From: Lysobacter sp. K5869
GTDB lineage: Bacteria > Pseudomonadota > Gammaproteobacteria > Xanthomonadales > Xanthomonadaceae
NCBI RefSeq assembly: GCF_018847975.1
Contig: NZ_CP072597.1
Span: forward strand, 3,945,001-4,009,000
Direction: 5' to 3'
Length of the DNA: 64,000 bases
Part shown: piece after piece, positions 46,109-59,090 of the stretch
Numbering within the stretch: the first letter of the stretch is position 1
Layout of the letters: the number at the start of each line of letters is the position of its first letter
Program-made: the position numbers and the translations under genes
Notes under the pieces: generated by a model
What the model saw: the letters and a program-made list of their open reading frames with translations, nothing else
Told to the model about the DNA's origin: nothing
Databases searched by the model: none

Positions 46109-49100
46109 GAGCTCATCTCCATCGAAAGACGCGCGCGTTCGTCCGTCGCGAGGCCCGACGGCGGCGTCAGGGCGCGCACGTAGAAATTGGTGATCTTCAC
46201 CAGCGTCTCGCCGCTTTCGCTGAGGATGTGCACGTTGAACATCAGGACGCCCGCGCTCGCGCCGGCGCTGTCGCCGGACCGCTCCGCCAGCACGATGCAG
46301 CGCGGCGTCAGGTTGCCGACGATCTCGATCTCGTCGATCGCGAACGGCAGGTGCGGCACGCCGCCCTCATCGGCGGCCAGAAGCGCGACCACCGTCTGCA
46401 ACGCGCCGTCGATCAGGCTCGGATGCAGTACGTACTGCTCGAAATCCTTAGTTAGCGACGAATCCAGAACCAGTTTGGCTAAGGCGCAGCCGTTGCCGAT
46501 CGCGACCTCGTCGATCGCCCGGAACGTCGGGCCGTAGTCGAAACCGAGACGCCGGAAGAGTTCGTAGTAACGTTCGCCGCCGTGGCTTTCGCCACAGCGC
46601 TGGCGCCAGTGCGGCAGCGACTCGCGCGGCGTCGACTCTGGCGCTGCGCGATCGTCGAAGAGCGCGCGGCCCTCGCAATGCAGGACGTTCTCGTGGTCGT
46701 CGTCGACCGTGGTCACGGCGAATTCGACGCCGTCGCCGGTCGCATTGTGCAGCCCGATTTTGAGATCCCGTTGCGGATCGGTCAGCGCCAGCGGTTGGAC
46801 CCAATAGATGTCCTTGAGCCGGCGTACGCGTCTTGTTCCGGCGACGGTCGCCGCGACGCAGGCCATTTCGATGAAACCCGCGCCCGGAAACACGGCTTGG
46901 CCCTGGATACTGTGGTCCCGTGCGTAGTACTGGTCCGCAACGAGAGCGGCATCGAAGGACACCCGCTCCAGCGTCGAGGCATTGTGCGAGATGAGCGGAT
47001 GCAGGCGCGACGGCGCACTCTGCGGCGCGGCCTCCATCGCGGCTAAGTCGACCGCCCAATGACGGTTGCGCGCGAACGGATAGACCGGCGCGCCGGCGAC
47101 CGGTCGCAGCGGCGCGCCTTGCGGGCCCGATGCGTCGCGCAACAGCGGCCAATCGACCTTGCCGCCCTGCGTCCAGAACTCCGCCAACCCAGCGAGATCG
47201 GCTTCGGCGCACAGCGCCTGCATGCGTTCGCGCTGCTCGCGCGCGGTGCGGCCGGCTCCGGCCTGGGCCTCGGGACCGCCCTGCCACAGACGCGCCGTGA
47301 CGACGAGGTTCGGATCGGCGTCGAGCCAGCGCTGCAGGGTTTGCCGGAGTTGCAGCGGGCTGTCGACGATCAGTGCCAGCCGCTGCGGCATCGCCTCGCG
47401 TCCTATCTGCATCGTGCGACACAGCGCCGCGAGATCGCCGTCAGGATTGAGCGCGAGGAAATCGACGTGCCGGTAAGCGTATTCGTGCAGACGTTCTACG
47501 TTCATGGCCGAAAGCACGAACAGATATCCTGCGGCCTCGGCGACGGGGGCGCCGGCTTGCGCGGACGCCGCGGATTCCTCAGCCGGATACTCCTCCAACA
47601 CCGCGCAGGCGTTGACGCCGCCGGCGCCGAACGCGTTGATCAGCGCCCGGCGCGGGACGCCCGCCGGAGCCTCCCACGCGCTCAGGCGCTTTTGCAGAAC
47701 GCACGGCGAGCGTGCGAAGTCGATATCCGGATTCACGACCTCCGCATGGATGCTGGGCGCGATCTGCCGGTGCTTGAACTGCATCAGGATCTTGGCGATG
47801 CCGGCAATGCTGGTCGCAGACTCGGCATGGCCGATGTTGGCCTTCAACGACGCCAGCGCGCAGAACCCGGTGTCGGCGGTCTGCTGTGCGAAGGCTTGAG
47901 CGATGGCGGCGACTTCCAGGCTGTCGCCCATTCGCGTGCCGGTGCCGTGGCCTTCGATGAAACCGATGCTGCGCGCCGGCACGCCGGCCTGGGCCAGCGC
48001 CTGCGCGATGACGTTGGCCTGCGCGTTCGGGTTGGGCGTGGCGTAGCCGCTGGAGCGGCCGCTGTGGTCGTAAGCGCTGCCGCGGATCACGCCGTAGATC
48101 CTGTCGCCGTCGCGCTCGGCCAGACGCAGCGGCTTGAGCACCAACGTACCCACGCCCTCGCCCGGGATGAAGCCATCGTCGCCTGCGCCGTAGCTTCGGC
48201 ACGCGTCGCCGACCGCGAGCATCCGGCGATGGCAGAACGATTGGTACTTGGCCGGATGCAGGTACAGATTGACGCCGCCGGCGAGCGCGAGCTGGCACTC
48301 GCTGCGCCGCAGGCTCTCGCAGGCCAGATGCACCGCGACCAGCGACGACGAACACGCGGTGTCGACCGGAACGCTCGGGCCCTGCAGATCCAGCGTGTAG
48401 GACACGCGGTTGGCGATCGACCAAGGCATCGCGCTGGGCGTGACCATGCGACCGCGCTGCCAAGCCTCGGCGGCCAGCAATTGATAGGAGTTGGTCGTCA
48501 CGCCCACGAAGACGCCGACATCGGCGCTTTTGCCCTTCGGGTAACGCTGCTTCAGGCGTTCGCGCGTGTAGCCGGCATCTTCGACCGCGGACCAGGCGGA
48601 CTGCAGGAAGCGGCGCTCCTGTGGGTCGATGATGTCCGCTTCGGCATCGGCGATGTTGAAGAAGCCGGCGTCGAACTTGTCGAAGTCCGCCAGGAAGCCG
48701 CCGCGCTTGCAATAGATCTTGCCGTGTTCGGACTGCGCCGGGTCGGGGTCGTAGAAGGACGACGCATCCCAGCGGCTTGCGGGTACGCCTTCGATGAGAT
48801 CCGTGCCGGCGCGCAGATGCGCCCACAGCGCCTCCATATCGTCGGCCTGCGGGAACGAGGCGTGCACGCCGATGATGGCGATAGGTTCGGCGTGCGCGTC
48901 CGGCGCGGGGGCGGCAACCGTCGGCGATTGCGGTTGCATACCGGAGGATCCGATGATCGCCGGCGAAACGACGGCCGTGGATTCCGCGGCGTCGACGACG
49001 CCTTGCGCGGCGCTCTTCCCCGCGAACCTAGCGGTCAGCACGGCCGTCGCGTGTTCGACGAGATACGCGGCCAGTTCGGCGACGGTCTCGTATTCGTACA

Positions 49101-52100
49101 TCAGGGTCTTCGGCAGATCGCCCAGATCGTTTTCCAGGGCCGCATTGAAGCGTCCGATCATGATCGAGTCGAAGCCGAACGCCTCGAAGCGCTCTTCGAT
49201 ATCGATCCGGTCGGCCGGTATCCTGGTTTCGGTATGGACCAGTCCGCACAGATAGTCGCGGGTCTGCGCCAGCAGCGCATCGCGGTCGATCGGCGCTGCG
49301 CCGGCCTGTACGGCGGCGACAACGGCGCTGGACGGGTCGCAGTAGGCCGCGATCTTCGAGGGCCGGCCGTACAACGCCAGCGCCCGCGGCAGATCCGAAC
49401 GCAGCAGCGTGTTCCAGTACTGGAAGCCGATCTCGCCCGGCAGCGCGCACAGCCCGGTCCGTTCCTCGGTGCGCCGCAGATCGGCCGCGGACAATGGCAT
49501 GCCGCCGGCCTGCCAGTACGGCCAGCCGATCGACAGGGTCTTGCCGTAACGCGCACCGCGCGCACGCGCGGCTTCGCGGTGATCGGCGAACGCGTCCATG
49601 AACGCGTTGGCGTAGGCGTAGTCGGTCTGACCGACGTTGCCGAAGCTGCCCGCGCCCGACGAAAACAGCACGAACAGATCCAGCGGCTCGTCGGCGGTGA
49701 ACCGGTCCAGATGCACCGTGCCCTGCACCTTCGGCGCCAGCACCCGGCGGAACTGCGCGCGTTCCTTGCGGATCAGCAGCGCATCGTCGTTGACCCCGGC
49801 GCTGTGCAGGATGCCGTTGAGCGCGCCGAAGCGCGTCTTGACCTGCGCGATCAGCGCGCGCGTCCGCTCCGCATCGGCGATGTCCGCCTGCAGATAAGTC
49901 GCGTCCGCGCCGAGCGCGCGCAGCTGCGCCAGCGCCTCCTCGCCTCGCGCGTCCAGCGCCGAGCGCCCGCAGATCGCCAGTCTGGCGCGGTAGTGTTCGG
50001 CCAGATGGCGCGCGAACAGCAAGCCCAGCCCGCCCAGGCCGCCGGTGATGAGATAGGTCCCGCCGTGCTTGAGCGGCATCGGCCCCGCCGGCGCGCGTTC
50101 GGCCGGCTGCAGCTCAAGCGCGCGCACCGAGCGCTGCCCCGCGGCGGCGCCCTGCAAACGGTAGCGGACTTCGGTGTCGCGCTGCGGCGCGGTTTGTAGC
50201 TCGCCGATGAGCGCTGTGACGGTGTCGATGACGGTGGTCGCGGGATCGATGTCGTCGTGCTCGATCGACAGCACCCGGCCGTTGTAGCGATTGTTCTCCA
50301 GCGCGAGCGAACGGTAGAAAGCCGCCAGCGCTTCGCAGGGCGCGGTGTTCGTCCCGACACTGGCGTGGAAGAACGACACGAACGCGCACGGCGCCTGCAG
50401 CGCGCCGGCGCCGGCCAGCGCCCTGCAGAATCCGAACAACGCGTCGATACCTGCGTTTAGGGCGGATTCGACGGCCTCGCCCGCGATTCGGTCGGTCTGT
50501 TCGCCGGTATGCGCCGACAAGCGCGCAGGGTTCGCGTTGTGGATCACCCGGGTCGGCGCGCGGCCGTGGCGCCTCAGCGTTTCCAGCAGCGACTCGAAAT
50601 GCTGCGGCTGCGCGGCGTCCACGCAGAAGCGATCGTCGGCCTCCTGCCGGAAGGCGTCGCCCAACCGGACGAGCACGATCGACTTCAGCGGCGACGCGGT
50701 GTGCAGCCGCGCCTGGATCTGCTCGAACAGTTGATCGTCGGTGTCGATGATCAGCAGCGTGTCCTCGGGCCGGAAGGCGGCCTGTGGCGCGGGCAATGCG
50801 ACTTCGCGCCAGACCGGCGCGTAGCAGGTCGGCTGCTTCTCTTCGCCGCTGTCGGCAAGCGTCGGCGCCGGCCCGGAGGGCGTCGCGACGGGCGATGGGT
50901 CGAGGGTCGGAGCCGGTTGCGGCCAGTAGCGTTCCTTGGCGAAGGGATAGCCCGGCAGACCGTGAAGCGGCCGCGGCCGGGAGTCCGCGTAGAGCGCAGG
51001 CCATTCGACCTTCGCGCCCTGCGCCCACAACGCGGCCAGCTCCGCGGACTGGCGCAGGCCGTTGCGGAGCAGCAGATCGGCGGCCTCTTCGCTCGGAATC
51101 ACCGCGTCCTGCGCGCGCGACACCGTGCCGCGATGGCAGGCGGCGCCGCCCGAGGCCGACACGAATTCGCGCAGGTGCGCGCGCAGTTCCGCAACGGATT
51201 CGACGGCCCACGCGCAGCGCTCGCGCATCGGGTCTCGGCCGATCTGCAACGTATATGCCAGATCGCGCAACGCGATCTCCGCGTCGTCGGGATCGCGACT
51301 ATCGGCCGCATTCTTGTCGAGGAACGCGAGCAAATCCTCCGCCATGGACTTCAGCTGGGCCGCATTGCGCGCGGCCAGCGGGACGATGTAGGACGGCAAC
51401 GCATCCGGCGGCGTAGCCATCCCCCGCGAACGCAGCGAGGGCACGTACTCTTCGATGACCAGATGCGCGTTGGTGCCGCTGAAACCGAATGCGCTGACCG
51501 CCGCCCGCCGCTTGCGGCCTGCGACCGAGGGCCAATCGTGATGCGTCCTGTTGACGTAGAACGGCGAGGCGGCGAAATCGAACAGCGCGTTCTCCTGCCG
51601 CAGGTTCAGGCTCGGCGCCAAGGCCTTGTTGCGCAGGCTCAGCAGCACCTTGTGCACGCCCGCGACACCGGCCGCGCCGGAGGTATGGCCGAGATTGGTC
51701 TTGATCGCACCCAGCGCGCAGGCGTTCTTTCTGCCGCCGTGCTCCTTGAACACCGTCGACAGCGCTTCCAGCTCGATCGGATCGCCGAGCTTGGTTCCGG
51801 TGCCGTGGGTTTCCACGTAGTCGATCGACGACGCGTCGATGGCATAGCGGCGGTAGACGTCGCGAAGCAGTTCGATCTGGCTATTGACGCTGGGCGCGGT
51901 GATGCCGTTGGTCTTGCCGTCCTGGTTGATGCCGGAGCCGATAATCACGCCGAGGATGTTGTCGCCATCGCGTTCGGCATCGCTGAGGCGCTTGAGCACG
52001 ACCGTGCCCACGCCCTCGCCCGGCACGAAGCCGTCCGCGCCGTTGTCGAAGGTCTTGCATTGGCCGTCGTGCGCCAGCATCCCCGCCCGGCACATGCCCA

Positions 52101-55100
52101 GATAGGACTCGGCGATCAGGTACAGGCTCACGCCGCCGGCCAGGCCCAGGTCGATCTCATGGTTCAACAGCGCCTGGCAGGCCAGATGGATCGCCACCAG
52201 CGAGGAGGAGCACGCGGTGTCGATGGGGATCGCCGGCCCCTTCAGATTCAAGTGATAGGCGATGCGCGCCGCGCCGATGGCGAAACTGTTGCTGGTGGTT
52301 TCGATGTTCTGCGGATTGCCCTTCGCCAGCAGGAACGAATAGTCGCTGCTCATGATGCCCATGTAGACGCCGCACTTTCGCTCGCTCAGCGCGGCGCTGG
52401 TGTAACCGGCATCCTGGAAAGCGCGATAGCTCTCCTGCATGAACAGACGATGCTGAGGATCCATGACCTCGGCTTCGGACGGCGAGATCTGGAAGAACAT
52501 CGGGTCGAAATGCTCGGCGCCGTCGAGCATGCCGAGCCATTTGCTGTACACCTTGCCCGGCTTGCCGGGCGTCGGGTCGTAGTACGCCTCCACGTCCCAA
52601 CGTTCCGGCGGGATTTCGCGGATCGAATTGCGGCCCTGCGCGAGGTTGCGCCAGAGCTGGTCGAGATCGTCGGCGCCGGGATAGCGTCCGGACATGCCGA
52701 CGATGGCGATCTTTTCGTCGTTGCGCTGCGCGCCGGCCGCGGGTTGCGCTTGAGGCGGCGTCCGCGCTGCGAGCGAACGACGCTGCAGGACGATGCCGTC
52801 GCCGGCGGGCATCCGCATCGCCGGGCGTTGCGCGAACGATGAAGCCGCGGCCTGCTTCGGCGGGTTCCACTGCGCGGTAGGCATAGGCGCGGATGCGGGT
52901 TCAGCTCGTACGGGCGCCTCATTCGCCGGCGCGACCGGCTGCGGACGCGATGCGAGTTCGCCCTGAAGGAAACGGGCCAGCGCCTGGATGTTCGAGTAGT
53001 CGTAGACCCGGGTCGCGGAGATCTCCAGGCCATGGGCCTTGTTGATCATCTTCACCCATTCCACGCCGACGATGGAGTCCAGCCCCAGATCGACGAACGA
53101 GCGCTCGTCGTCGATGGCGGCTTCGTCGAGGTACAGCGCTTGCGCGAGGCTCATGCGCAGCGACCGTTTCAGCGCATCGTGGCCGATGCCGACGACGCTC
53201 TGAGCGACAGGCGCAGGCGGCGCGGAGGCCGGCGTGCGCGCAGCGAGGGCAGACTCCACGAAGACACCCGCACCCACCGCCGCAGGTGCCTGCGCCACGC
53301 TCGCCGGGCGTGCGACGGCCTGCACGGGTGCGGCGGGCGTAATGGACACTGCAGACAACTGGCTTTGGACGAACGCGCCCAGCGCCGTGAGGTTGCTGTA
53401 GTCGTAGACGCGAGCCGCGCCGATGTCCAGGCCCAGACCCTTGTTGATGTTCTTGACCCACTCCACACCGACGATCGAATCCAGACCCAGATCGACGAAG
53501 GGACGGTCCTCGTCGATGCTCGCTTCGTCGAGATACAGCGCCTGTGCCAGCGAATGCTTGAGGAAGCCTCGGACGTCATGCGCGGACGACGCGGCGTTCT
53601 GCGATGCGGTGGTCGGCGAAATTTCGGTCGACGAGGCGGCGCTCGCCTGAACGGCCGTCCGGTTCGCCGCGGGCACAGCTGCGATCGACGCCGTCGCATC
53701 CAGCATGGGCAGGCGCGAAGCGTTCGGCTTCGGCAGCACGCCGCCGACGATCGCGGGCACCGCGGCCGGTTCGGCCAGCGCGATGGCGCCGGGCTTTTCC
53801 AGCACGGGCGCGGCGACGAACGCATCCAGCACGCTGTCGACGATCTGCGCAGGCGACATTGCGTCGGCGGCGCTCCGCGCTTCGGCCTGCGTCGGAAACA
53901 GCCGGCCGCGGCCCTGCGCGTGCACGTACTCGGCGTCGCCTTCGCCGCTGAAAATATCGAAGTCGATGCCGTCGTGTTCGTTCGAAGGATACAGCGCGAT
54001 GTGCAGCGCGGCCGCACCGTCGACCACGAAGGGCGACGCGAAGCGCACGTCGCTCAGTTCGACCGTCGCGCTGGCTGGCGACGCGCGCCTGGCGCAGGCG
54101 ACGGCCGCGCGTGCCATGTCCAGCAGCACCGATTGCGGCAATTGCGCGCCGGCGCCGTCGGAATCGCCGGCAACGAACGGCTCGTCCACCTGGAACAGCG
54201 ACGAATAGCGCAGCTGATCGAGATCGGAGGTGTTTTCGTGCAGCAGCGGATGCAAGGCCTTGCCGGCGGCCGCGCCCACGATGCCGGCCCCTGCCGCGGC
54301 GCCCGAACCGACGACGTTGGAGAACATCCCCTTGATCGGGTCGATCCAGTATTTGTCCTTCGCGAACGGGTACGTCGGCAGATGCATCCGCGGCGGCGCG
54401 CTCTTGCCGTGGAACTTGCGCCAGTCCAGATCGAACCCTTTCACCCACAGCTCGGCGAGCTTCGCGAGCTTGCGCTGCGCGATCCATTTGTCGAGAGCTT
54501 CCTCGTAATCGGGATCGGCGACGAACAGGCCAAGCACATCGCGGTGCGCCTTCAAGTTGCCGCGATAAGCGCCGTCGGCGACGGCATCGACCGCTCCAGC
54601 CTCGACGAATGCGCGAAGCGACTGCTGCAGCCGGGCCGCGGAATCGACGACGAACGCGAGCCGTTCTTCCATCGGCTCGCGCCCGACCTGCAACGTGTAC
54701 GCCAGCGCGGCGTGATCGACCCGACGGCCCTCCTCCGCGGCCTCCTGCAGGAACGCCAGAAGATTCTGGGCGGCGCGCAGCAATTGTTCGGGCGTGCGCG
54801 CCGACAGCGGAACGATGGTCTGCACGCCCGGCAGCGCAGCGTCCGTGCTATGGACCTGCGCGGCGCGGGCGGGTTCTTCGATGATGAAGTGCGCGTTCGC
54901 GCCGCCGGCTCCGAACGACGACAGGCCGGCAATGCGCGGCATGCGCCTGCCATCGACCACGGGCGCGTCCCAGTCGCGCAGAGACTGGTTGACCTCGAAC
55001 GGGGTGGCCGCGAAATCGATGTTGGGATTCAGCCGCTGCGAGTGCAGCGACGGCGCGATCTGCCGATGGCGCATCTGCAGGACGACCTTGGTCAGTCCGG

Positions 55101-58100
55101 CGATGCCCGCCGCCGATTCGCAATGGCCGATGTTCGACTTCGCCGAACCGATCAGGCAGAAACCCGTGTCCTCGGTATGTTCGCGGAACGCCTTGCCGAG
55201 CGCCGCGATCTCGATCGGATCGCCCAGCTTGGTTCCGGTTCCGTGCGCTTCGATGTAGCTGATCTGGCGCGCATCGACGCCCGCATCCTTCAGCGCATCG
55301 GCGATCACCGCAGCCTGCGCCTGCGGATTCGGTACCGTGTAGCCGTTGGTCTTGCCGCCATGGTTCAGCGCGCTACCGCGGATCACCGCGTGGATCGCAT
55401 CGCCGTCGCGCTCGGCGTCGGACAGACGCTTCAGCACCACCACGCCCACGCCCTCGCCCGGAATGTAGCCGTCGCCGCCTTCGCCGAAACTCTGACAGTG
55501 GCCTGCGCTGGAGATGAACTGTCCCGCGCTCAGCATGCTGTATTTATCGGGATGGATGCTGAGATTGACGCCACCGGCCAGCGCCATGTCGGTTCGGCCC
55601 AGCTTCAGATCCTGGCAAGCGAGATGGATCGCGGTCAGCGAGGACGAGCACATGGTGTCGAGCGTCATGCTCGGCCCGTGCAGATTGAGCGCGTACGACA
55701 CCCGGTTGGCGATGCTGGCGAGACTGCCCGAACGGTTGTACTCGCCGTACATCACGCCGGCGTAAACGCCGACCTGACCGGGCAGTGCGCCTGCGTGCGG
55801 CATCCGCAGGCCCTTGCGCGAATAGCCCGCGTCCTCCATCGCCATCCACGCGTGCTGCAGGAACAGCCGCTCCTGCGGGTCGATGTACGGCGCTTCGCGC
55901 GGCGAGACGTTGAAGAACTGCGCGTCGAACTCGTCGGCGCCTTGGATGAAGCCGCCCCACTTGCTGTAGTGCCCGGGCCGTTCGCGGTCGCTGGTGTAGT
56001 AGTCCTGCCAGCGCCAGCGCGACTCGGGAATCTCGACTACGCAGTCCTTTCCGTCGCGCAGATTGCGCCAGTAATCCTGCAGCGTTTCGGCCTCCGGATA
56101 GCGTCCGCTGAGCCCGACGATGGCGATCGGCTCGAACGCCGCACGCGCGGAAGGCGCGCGGCGCACCAATGCCTGAGCCTTGCCGCGCAGTGGCGCCTGC
56201 GCGGCCGGACGCACCGCGACGCCCGCAGGCCGCGGAACCGGGGCGGTCTGCAGGGCGTTGGTTGCCGCCGTGGGCTCGGCCGCCGGCGCCAACAGCGCGA
56301 GCAACGAAACCCGGTACGCCTGAGCGAGATGCTCGCCCAGCGCGGCGACCGTCTGGTATTCGAAGAACAGCGTCTTCGGCAACGGGCCGAGATGTTTCTC
56401 GAGCTGGGCGGTGAGGCTCATCGCCAGGATCGAATTGATGCCGTAGTTTTCCAGCGCCTCGTCGATATCGATCTGCGCCGGCGCGATCTTGAGCAGCGGC
56501 GCGAATTCCCTGCGCAGGAAATCGCGAACCAGGGACCGCAGATCGCCGGCAACGGCGTCGACGGAAGCGCCGGCGGCGGACGCATCGGTGTCGTGCACCA
56601 CGGGTGTCTGCGCAGGCAGGGCCGCGGGCGCGCGACGCGGCACGATGGCCGGCGGCGCATCGAACAGACGACGCAGCCGGCGCCCCTCTCCTTCGACCGT
56701 GAGTACCTGCGTATGGGCGGATACCAGCGCCCGGCGGAACACCGCGATGCCGGAAGCGGTGCGCATCGGCAGCATGCCCGTCTGCGCCTGCAGCCAGCGC
56801 ACGCCGTCGGCATCCGGACGCATGCCGCCCGCGTCCCACAGCGGCCAGTCGACCGCCAGCGTCCTGCCCGACCGCTGCCCTTGCGCGGCCCGCGCCTGAC
56901 GGAAGCCCGCGAACGCGTCGAGGAAACCGTTGGCGGCCGCGTAGTCGGCTTGGCCGACGTTGCCGAACACCGAAACGCCGGATGAGAACAGCGCGAAGAA
57001 ATCGAGGTCCGCGTCTGCGGTGGCGTTGTCGAGATGCCAGGTGCCGCGCACCTTGGGCGCGAGTACCGCGGCCAAGTCGCCGGCGGTCTTCTTCAGAATC
57101 AGTTCGTCGCTGCGCGCGCCGGCGCAGTGCAGCACACCGCGCAGCGCGCCGAGTTCGCCGATCGATTCGACGACGCTACGGCATTGCGCGGCGTCGTCCA
57201 GGTCGAGCTGGCGATAATGCAGCCGATCGCCGTACCCATAGCCGTGCAGCCGCGCGGCGACGCCGTCGTCCGGCGTCGCGCGGCCGGTCAGCACGACCTG
57301 CGCGCGCTGCGCATGGTCGAGGATGTCGCGGGCGAACAGGCCGCCAAGACCGCCGAGTCCGCCGGTGATCAGATAGACGCCGTCTTCCCGATAGGGCGAG
57401 TCGCCGAGGCCGGCCTGCGCATCGTGCGCGTCTGTCGCCTGCGGCAACAACGTCCAGTCGAGCGTGCGCCATCCCTGCGCCGACGAAAGCAGCGGTGAGC
57501 GTTGCGGCTGCGCTGCGGCGTCGGCCAGATCGGCGGCGAGCGCGTCCGGCGTCGCGTCCGCCGGCACGATGACGAGTTGCGCGGTGAGCGCGGGATGCTC
57601 CTGCACCGCTGTTCTGAGCATGCCGCCCAGGCCGGCCAGCAACCGCCCTTCCGCGGTATCGGCGATCACGCATTGCAACAGCGTCGTTTCGCCGCCGATT
57701 TGTTTTATCGCATTCTGAAGACGCTCGAACACCTGCAGCGCGATGGCCTCGTAGCGCAGCGCCGGATGCGCATCAGCGGCTGCGGACAGCGACTCGACCG
57801 CACTCCCCGGACGCAACGCAGACAGCGCGACGGGATCGATGCCGGCGTAATCGCAGAGCAGTACCCGCACATGCCCGAAGTCCCGCGCGCCGAGGGGCAC
57901 AGTCTCGTCAGGGGCAGGCTCCGCGACGGCATCGATAGATCCTTTACCGCGTGGACTCGGTTCGCTCCAGCGCGGCACCGCCATCAGCGTTTCGATGGCG
58001 GTAGCACCGTTCGTCGCGGCAGCGCCGGCATCGAAGCGGCGCGCGCAGAACCCGCGCATCTGCACGCAGACGGCGCCGTTCGCGTCGCACAGATCCAGAT

Positions 58101-59055
58101 CGAGGGTGATCTGCGACGCATCGTCGGACAAAAGATCGGTGCGGCGGACGAACGCATGCAGCCGCTGCGCGCAGTCGCCGAGGATGCACAGCGATTCCAT
58201 CGCGAACGGCAGCATCGCATCGGCCGGCGTCGCGTCGCGTCCGCCCAGGCCGATCGCCGCTTGCAGCGCGCTGTCGATCAGCGACGGGTGCAGGAGGTAG
58301 GCGGCGTTGTCCTCGCTAGCTAGCGCGTCGGGTAGCTCGAGATCGGCCAAGACCTGACCGTCGCCACTGTCCAGGCCGACGACGCCGCGATGCGCCGGGC
58401 CGTACTCGATGCCGAGTTGCGCGTACTGACGGTAGACCGCGTCGGCGTCCCAGTGATCGCGGCGCATCGCGGAGCGCAATGCGGCCAGATCCAGCAGCGC
58501 GGCGCCATCATCGAAACCCTGGTGTGCGGGGTCGTGGAAACGCACGCGGCCGGAGGCGTGGTCGGTGCGACTCCCCGTTTCGGTTTCGCTGAAGACGCGG
58601 AACTCGAGCACCTCCTCATCCGCATCGAGTTCGATCAGGATCGCGCGCTCGCCTTCGACCGCGAACGGCGCCAGCCACAGCACGTTCTCGAACGCGATCA
58701 GCGAAGTGGTCGCAAGCTCGGGCACCGCATCGGCGACCGCCGCGCGGGCCATCTCCAGATAGGCGACGCCCGGCAGCACGCCGACGGCGGCGCCCGACGG
58801 CATCCTGACCCGGTGATCGCGCAGGAAGAATTCGTTCCCGGTCAGCTGCGTGCGGTAGCGCTGCCGGGTCAGGGTCGAGACATTGAGATGCAGTAGCGGA
58901 TGCAGGCGCGCAGGCGTCGCCCGGCGGCCGGAGAACTGCCGTATCAGCTCAAGCGCGTTGGCCTTGCCCAGGCGTCTGCTCTTCAGCTCGGAAACGATGT
59001 ACTCGACGAAATCCACCATGCCATCCGTTCTCGAAGTTCCCTGTCCGCTGCTCAT
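46105..59055 (-). CDS. PKS B: DH-KR-ACP-KS-degenerate DH-ACP-ACP-KS-KR-ACP-KS-DH
   Basis: This PKS of about 4316 residues begins with a charged helical segment ([20 protein letters not shown]), then DH (50-320, HxxxG motif broken by a short insertion), KR (about 370-790, Tyr near 705) and ACP (Ser near 874), finishing the module begun by PKS A. KS1 (Cys near 1136, DTMCSSS) is followed by a degenerate DH-like remnant and two near-identical ACPs (Ser near 1859 and 1991 in [10 protein letters not shown], Trp at Ser+6), the mark of beta-branching carriers. KS2 (Cys near 2282) follows with KR (Tyr near 3145, NDD) and ACP (Ser near 3296). KS3 (Cys near 3568, EGHGTGT) and an intact DH ([22 protein letters not shown]) end the protein. 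The start ATG at 59055 has no good ribosome-binding site; ATG 59019 is possible. Confidence 0.94.
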   Translation of the reverse strand: MSSGQGTSRTDGMVDFVEYIVSELKSRRLGKANALELIRQFSGRRATPARLHPLLHLNVSTLTRQRYRTQLTGNEFFLRDHRVRMPSGAAVGVLPGVAYLEMARAAVADAVPELATTSLIAFENVLWLAPFAVEGERAILIELDADEEVLEFRVFSETETGSRTDHASGRVRFHDPAHQGFDDGAALLDLAALRSAMRRDHWDADAVYRQYAQLGIEYGPAHRGVVGLDSGDGQVLADLELPDALASEDNAAYLLHPSLIDSALQAAIGLGGRDATPADAMLPFAMESLCILGDCAQRLHAFVRRTDLLSDDASQITLDLDLCDANGAVCVQMRGFCARRFDAGAAATNGATAIETLMAVPRWSEPSPRGKGSIDAVAEPAPDETVPLGARDFGHVRVLLCDYAGIDPVALSALRPGSAVESLSAAADAHPALRYEAIALQVFERLQNAIKQIGGETTLLQCVIADTAEGRLLAGLGGMLRTAVQEHPALTAQLVIVPADATPDALAADLADAAAQPQRSPLLSSAQGWRTLDWTLLPQATDAHDAQAGLGDSPYREDGVYLITGGLGGLGGLFARDILDHAQRAQVVLTGRATPDDGVAARLHGYGYGDRLHYRQLDLDDAAQCRSVVESIGELGALRGVLHCAGARSDELILKKTAGDLAAVLAPKVRGTWHLDNATADADLDFFALFSSGVSVFGNVGQADYAAANGFLDAFAGFRQARAAQGQRSGRTLAVDWPLWDAGGMRPDADGVRWLQAQTGMLPMRTASGIAVFRRALVSAHTQVLTVEGEGRRLRRLFDAPPAIVPRRAPAALPAQTPVVHDTDASAAGASVDAVAGDLRSLVRDFLRREFAPLLKIAPAQIDIDEALENYGINSILAMSLTAQLEKHLGPLPKTLFFEYQTVAALGEHLAQAYRVSLLALLAPAAEPTAATNALQTAPVPRPAGVAVRPAAQAPLRGKAQALVRRAPSARAAFEPIAIVGLSGRYPEAETLQDYWRNLRDGKDCVVEIPESRWRWQDYYTSDRERPGHYSKWGGFIQGADEFDAQFFNVSPREAPYIDPQERLFLQHAWMAMEDAGYSRKGLRMPHAGALPGQVGVYAGVMYGEYNRSGSLASIANRVSYALNLHGPSMTLDTMCSSSLTAIHLACQDLKLGRTDMALAGGVNLSIHPDKYSMLSAGQFISSAGHCQSFGEGGDGYIPGEGVGVVVLKRLSDAERDGDAIHAVIRGSALNHGGKTNGYTVPNPQAQAAVIADALKDAGVDARQISYIEAHGTGTKLGDPIEIAALGKAFREHTEDTGFCLIGSAKSNIGHCESAAGIAGLTKVVLQMRHRQIAPSLHSQRLNPNIDFAATPFEVNQSLRDWDAPVVDGRRMPRIAGLSSFGAGGANAHFIIEEPARAAQVHSTDAALPGVQTIVPLSARTPEQLLRAAQNLLAFLQEAAEEGRRVDHAALAYTLQVGREPMEERLAFVVDSAARLQQSLRAFVEAGAVDAVADGAYRGNLKAHRDVLGLFVADPDYEEALDKWIAQRKLAKLAELWVKGFDLDWRKFHGKSAPPRMHLPTYPFAKDKYWIDPIKGMFSNVVGSGAAAGAGIVGAAAGKALHPLLHENTSDLDQLRYSSLFQVDEPFVAGDSDGAGAQLPQSVLLDMARAAVACARRASPASATVELSDVRFASPFVVDGAAALHIALYPSNEHDGIDFDIFSGEGDAEYVHAQGRGRLFPTQAEARSAADAMSPAQIVDSVLDAFVAAPVLEKPGAIALAEPAAVPAIVGGVLPKPNASRLPMLDATASIAAVPAANRTAVQASAASSTEISPTTASQNAASSAHDVRGFLKHSLAQALYLDEASIDEDRPFVDLGLDSIVGVEWVKNINKGLGLDIGAARVYDYSNLTALGAFVQSQLSAVSITPAAPVQAVARPASVAQAPAAVGAGVFVESALAARTPASAPPAPVAQSVVGIGHDALKRSLRMSLAQALYLDEAAIDDERSFVDLGLDSIVGVEWVKMINKAHGLEISATRVYDYSNIQALARFLQGELASRPQPVAPANEAPVRAEPASAPMPTAQWNPPKQAAASSFAQRPAMRMPAGDGIVLQRRSLAARTPPQAQPAAGAQRNDEKIAIVGMSGRYPGADDLDQLWRNLAQGRNSIREIPPERWDVEAYYDPTPGKPGKVYSKWLGMLDGAEHFDPMFFQISPSEAEVMDPQHRLFMQESYRAFQDAGYTSAALSERKCGVYMGIMSSDYSFLLAKGNPQNIETTSNSFAIGAARIAYHLNLKGPAIPIDTACSSSLVAIHLACQALLNHEIDLGLAGGVSLYLIAESYLGMCRAGMLAHDGQCKTFDNGADGFVPGEGVGTVVLKRLSDAERDGDNILGVIIGSGINQDGKTNGITAPSVNSQIELLRDVYRRYAIDASSIDYVETHGTGTKLGDPIELEALSTVFKEHGGRKNACALGAIKTNLGHTSGAAGVAGVHKVLLSLRNKALAPSLNLRQENALFDFAASPFYVNRTHHDWPSVAGRKRRAAVSAFGFSGTNAHLVIEEYVPSLRSRGMATPPDALPSYIVPLAARNAAQLKSMAEDLLAFLDKNAADSRDPDDAEIALRDLAYTLQIGRDPMRERCAWAVESVAELRAHLREFVSASGGAACHRGTVSRAQDAVIPSEEAADLLLRNGLRQSAELAALWAQGAKVEWPALYADSRPRPLHGLPGYPFAKERYWPQPAPTLDPSPVATPSGPAPTLADSGEEKQPTCYAPVWREVALPAPQAAFRPEDTLLIIDTDDQLFEQIQARLHTASPLKSIVLVRLGDAFRQEADDRFCVDAAQPQHFESLLETLRRHGRAPTRVIHNANPARLSAHTGEQTDRIAGEAVESALNAGIDALFGFCRALAGAGALQAPCAFVSFFHASVGTNTAPCEALAAFYRSLALENNRYNGRVLSIEHDDIDPATTVIDTVTALIGELQTAPQRDTEVRYRLQGAAAGQRSVRALELQPAERAPAGPMPLKHGGTYLITGGLGGLGLLFARHLAEHYRARLAICGRSALDARGEEALAQLRALGADATYLQADIADAERTRALIAQVKTRFGALNGILHSAGVNDDALLIRKERAQFRRVLAPKVQGTVHLDRFTADEPLDLFVLFSSGAGSFGNVGQTDYAYANAFMDAFADHREAARARGARYGKTLSIGWPYWQAGGMPLSAADLRRTEERTGLCALPGEIGFQYWNTLLRSDLPRALALYGRPSKIAAYCDPSSAVVAAVQAGAAPIDRDALLAQTRDYLCGLVHTETRIPADRIDIEERFEAFGFDSIMIGRFNAALENDLGDLPKTLMYEYETVAELAAYLVEHATAVLTARFAGKSAAQGVVDAAESTAVVSPAIIGSSGMQPQSPTVAAPAPDAHAEPIAIIGVHASFPQADDMEALWAHLRAGTDLIEGVPASRWDASSFYDPDPAQSEHGKIYCKRGGFLADFDKFDAGFFNIADAEADIIDPQERRFLQSAWSAVEDAGYTRERLKQRYPKGKSADVGVFVGVTTNSYQLLAAEAWQRGRMVTPSAMPWSIANRVSYTLDLQGPSVPVDTACSSSLVAVHLACESLRRSECQLALAGGVNLYLHPAKYQSFCHRRMLAVGDACRSYGAGDDGFIPGEGVGTLVLKPLRLAERDGDRIYGVIRGSAYDHSGRSSGYATPNPNAQANVIAQALAQAGVPARSIGFIEGHGTGTRMGDSLEVAAIAQAFAQQTADTGFCALASLKANIGHAESATSIAGIAKILMQFKHRQIAPSIHAEVVNPDIDFARSPCVLQKRLSAWEAPAGVPRRALINAFGAGGVNACAVLEEYPAEESAASAQAGAPVAEAAGYLFVLSAMNVERLHEYAYRHVDFLALNPDGDLAALCRTMQIGREAMPQRLALIVDSPLQLRQTLQRWLDADPNLVVTARLWQGGPEAQAGAGRTAREQRERMQALCAEADLAGLAEFWTQGGKVDWPLLRDASGPQGAPLRPVAGAPVYPFARNRHWAVDLAAMEAAPQSAPSRLHPLISHNASTLERVSFDAALVADQYYARDHSIQGQAVFPGAGFIEMACVAATVAGTRRVRRLKDIYWVQPLALTDPQRDLKIGLHNATGDGVEFAVTTVDDDHENVLHCEGRALFDDRAAPESTPRESLPHWRQRCGESHGGERYYELFRRLGFDYGPTFRAIDEVAIGNGCALAKLVLDSSLTKDFEQYVLHPSLIDGALQTVVALLAADEGGVPHLPFAIDEIEIVGNLTPRCIVLAERSGDSAGASAGVLMFNVHILSESGETLVKITNFYVRALTPPSGLATDERARLSMEMSS
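52957..53580. repeat. Tandem near-identical beta-branching ACP domains in PKS B
   Basis: Two ACP-coding units (about 53354-53580 and 52957-53183) lie in direct repeat about 397 bases apart, joined by an Ala/Pro-rich linker. Both encode [25 protein letters not shown] and ARVYDYSN or TRVYDYSN, pointing to recent duplication or gene conversion. Trp stands six residues after the Ser in both. Confidence 0.85.
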
Positions 59056-59090
59056 TGCAGCAAGTCCAACGGCGTTCCCAACGTGTCGCC

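Noticed and set aside
40727..46183. Plus-strand open frame of about 1818 codons opposite HMG synthase and PKS C
   Set aside because: It is antisense to well-supported PKS genes, its translation is rich in Arg, His, Asp and Gly without domain motifs, and long antisense frames are common in GC-rich coding DNA.
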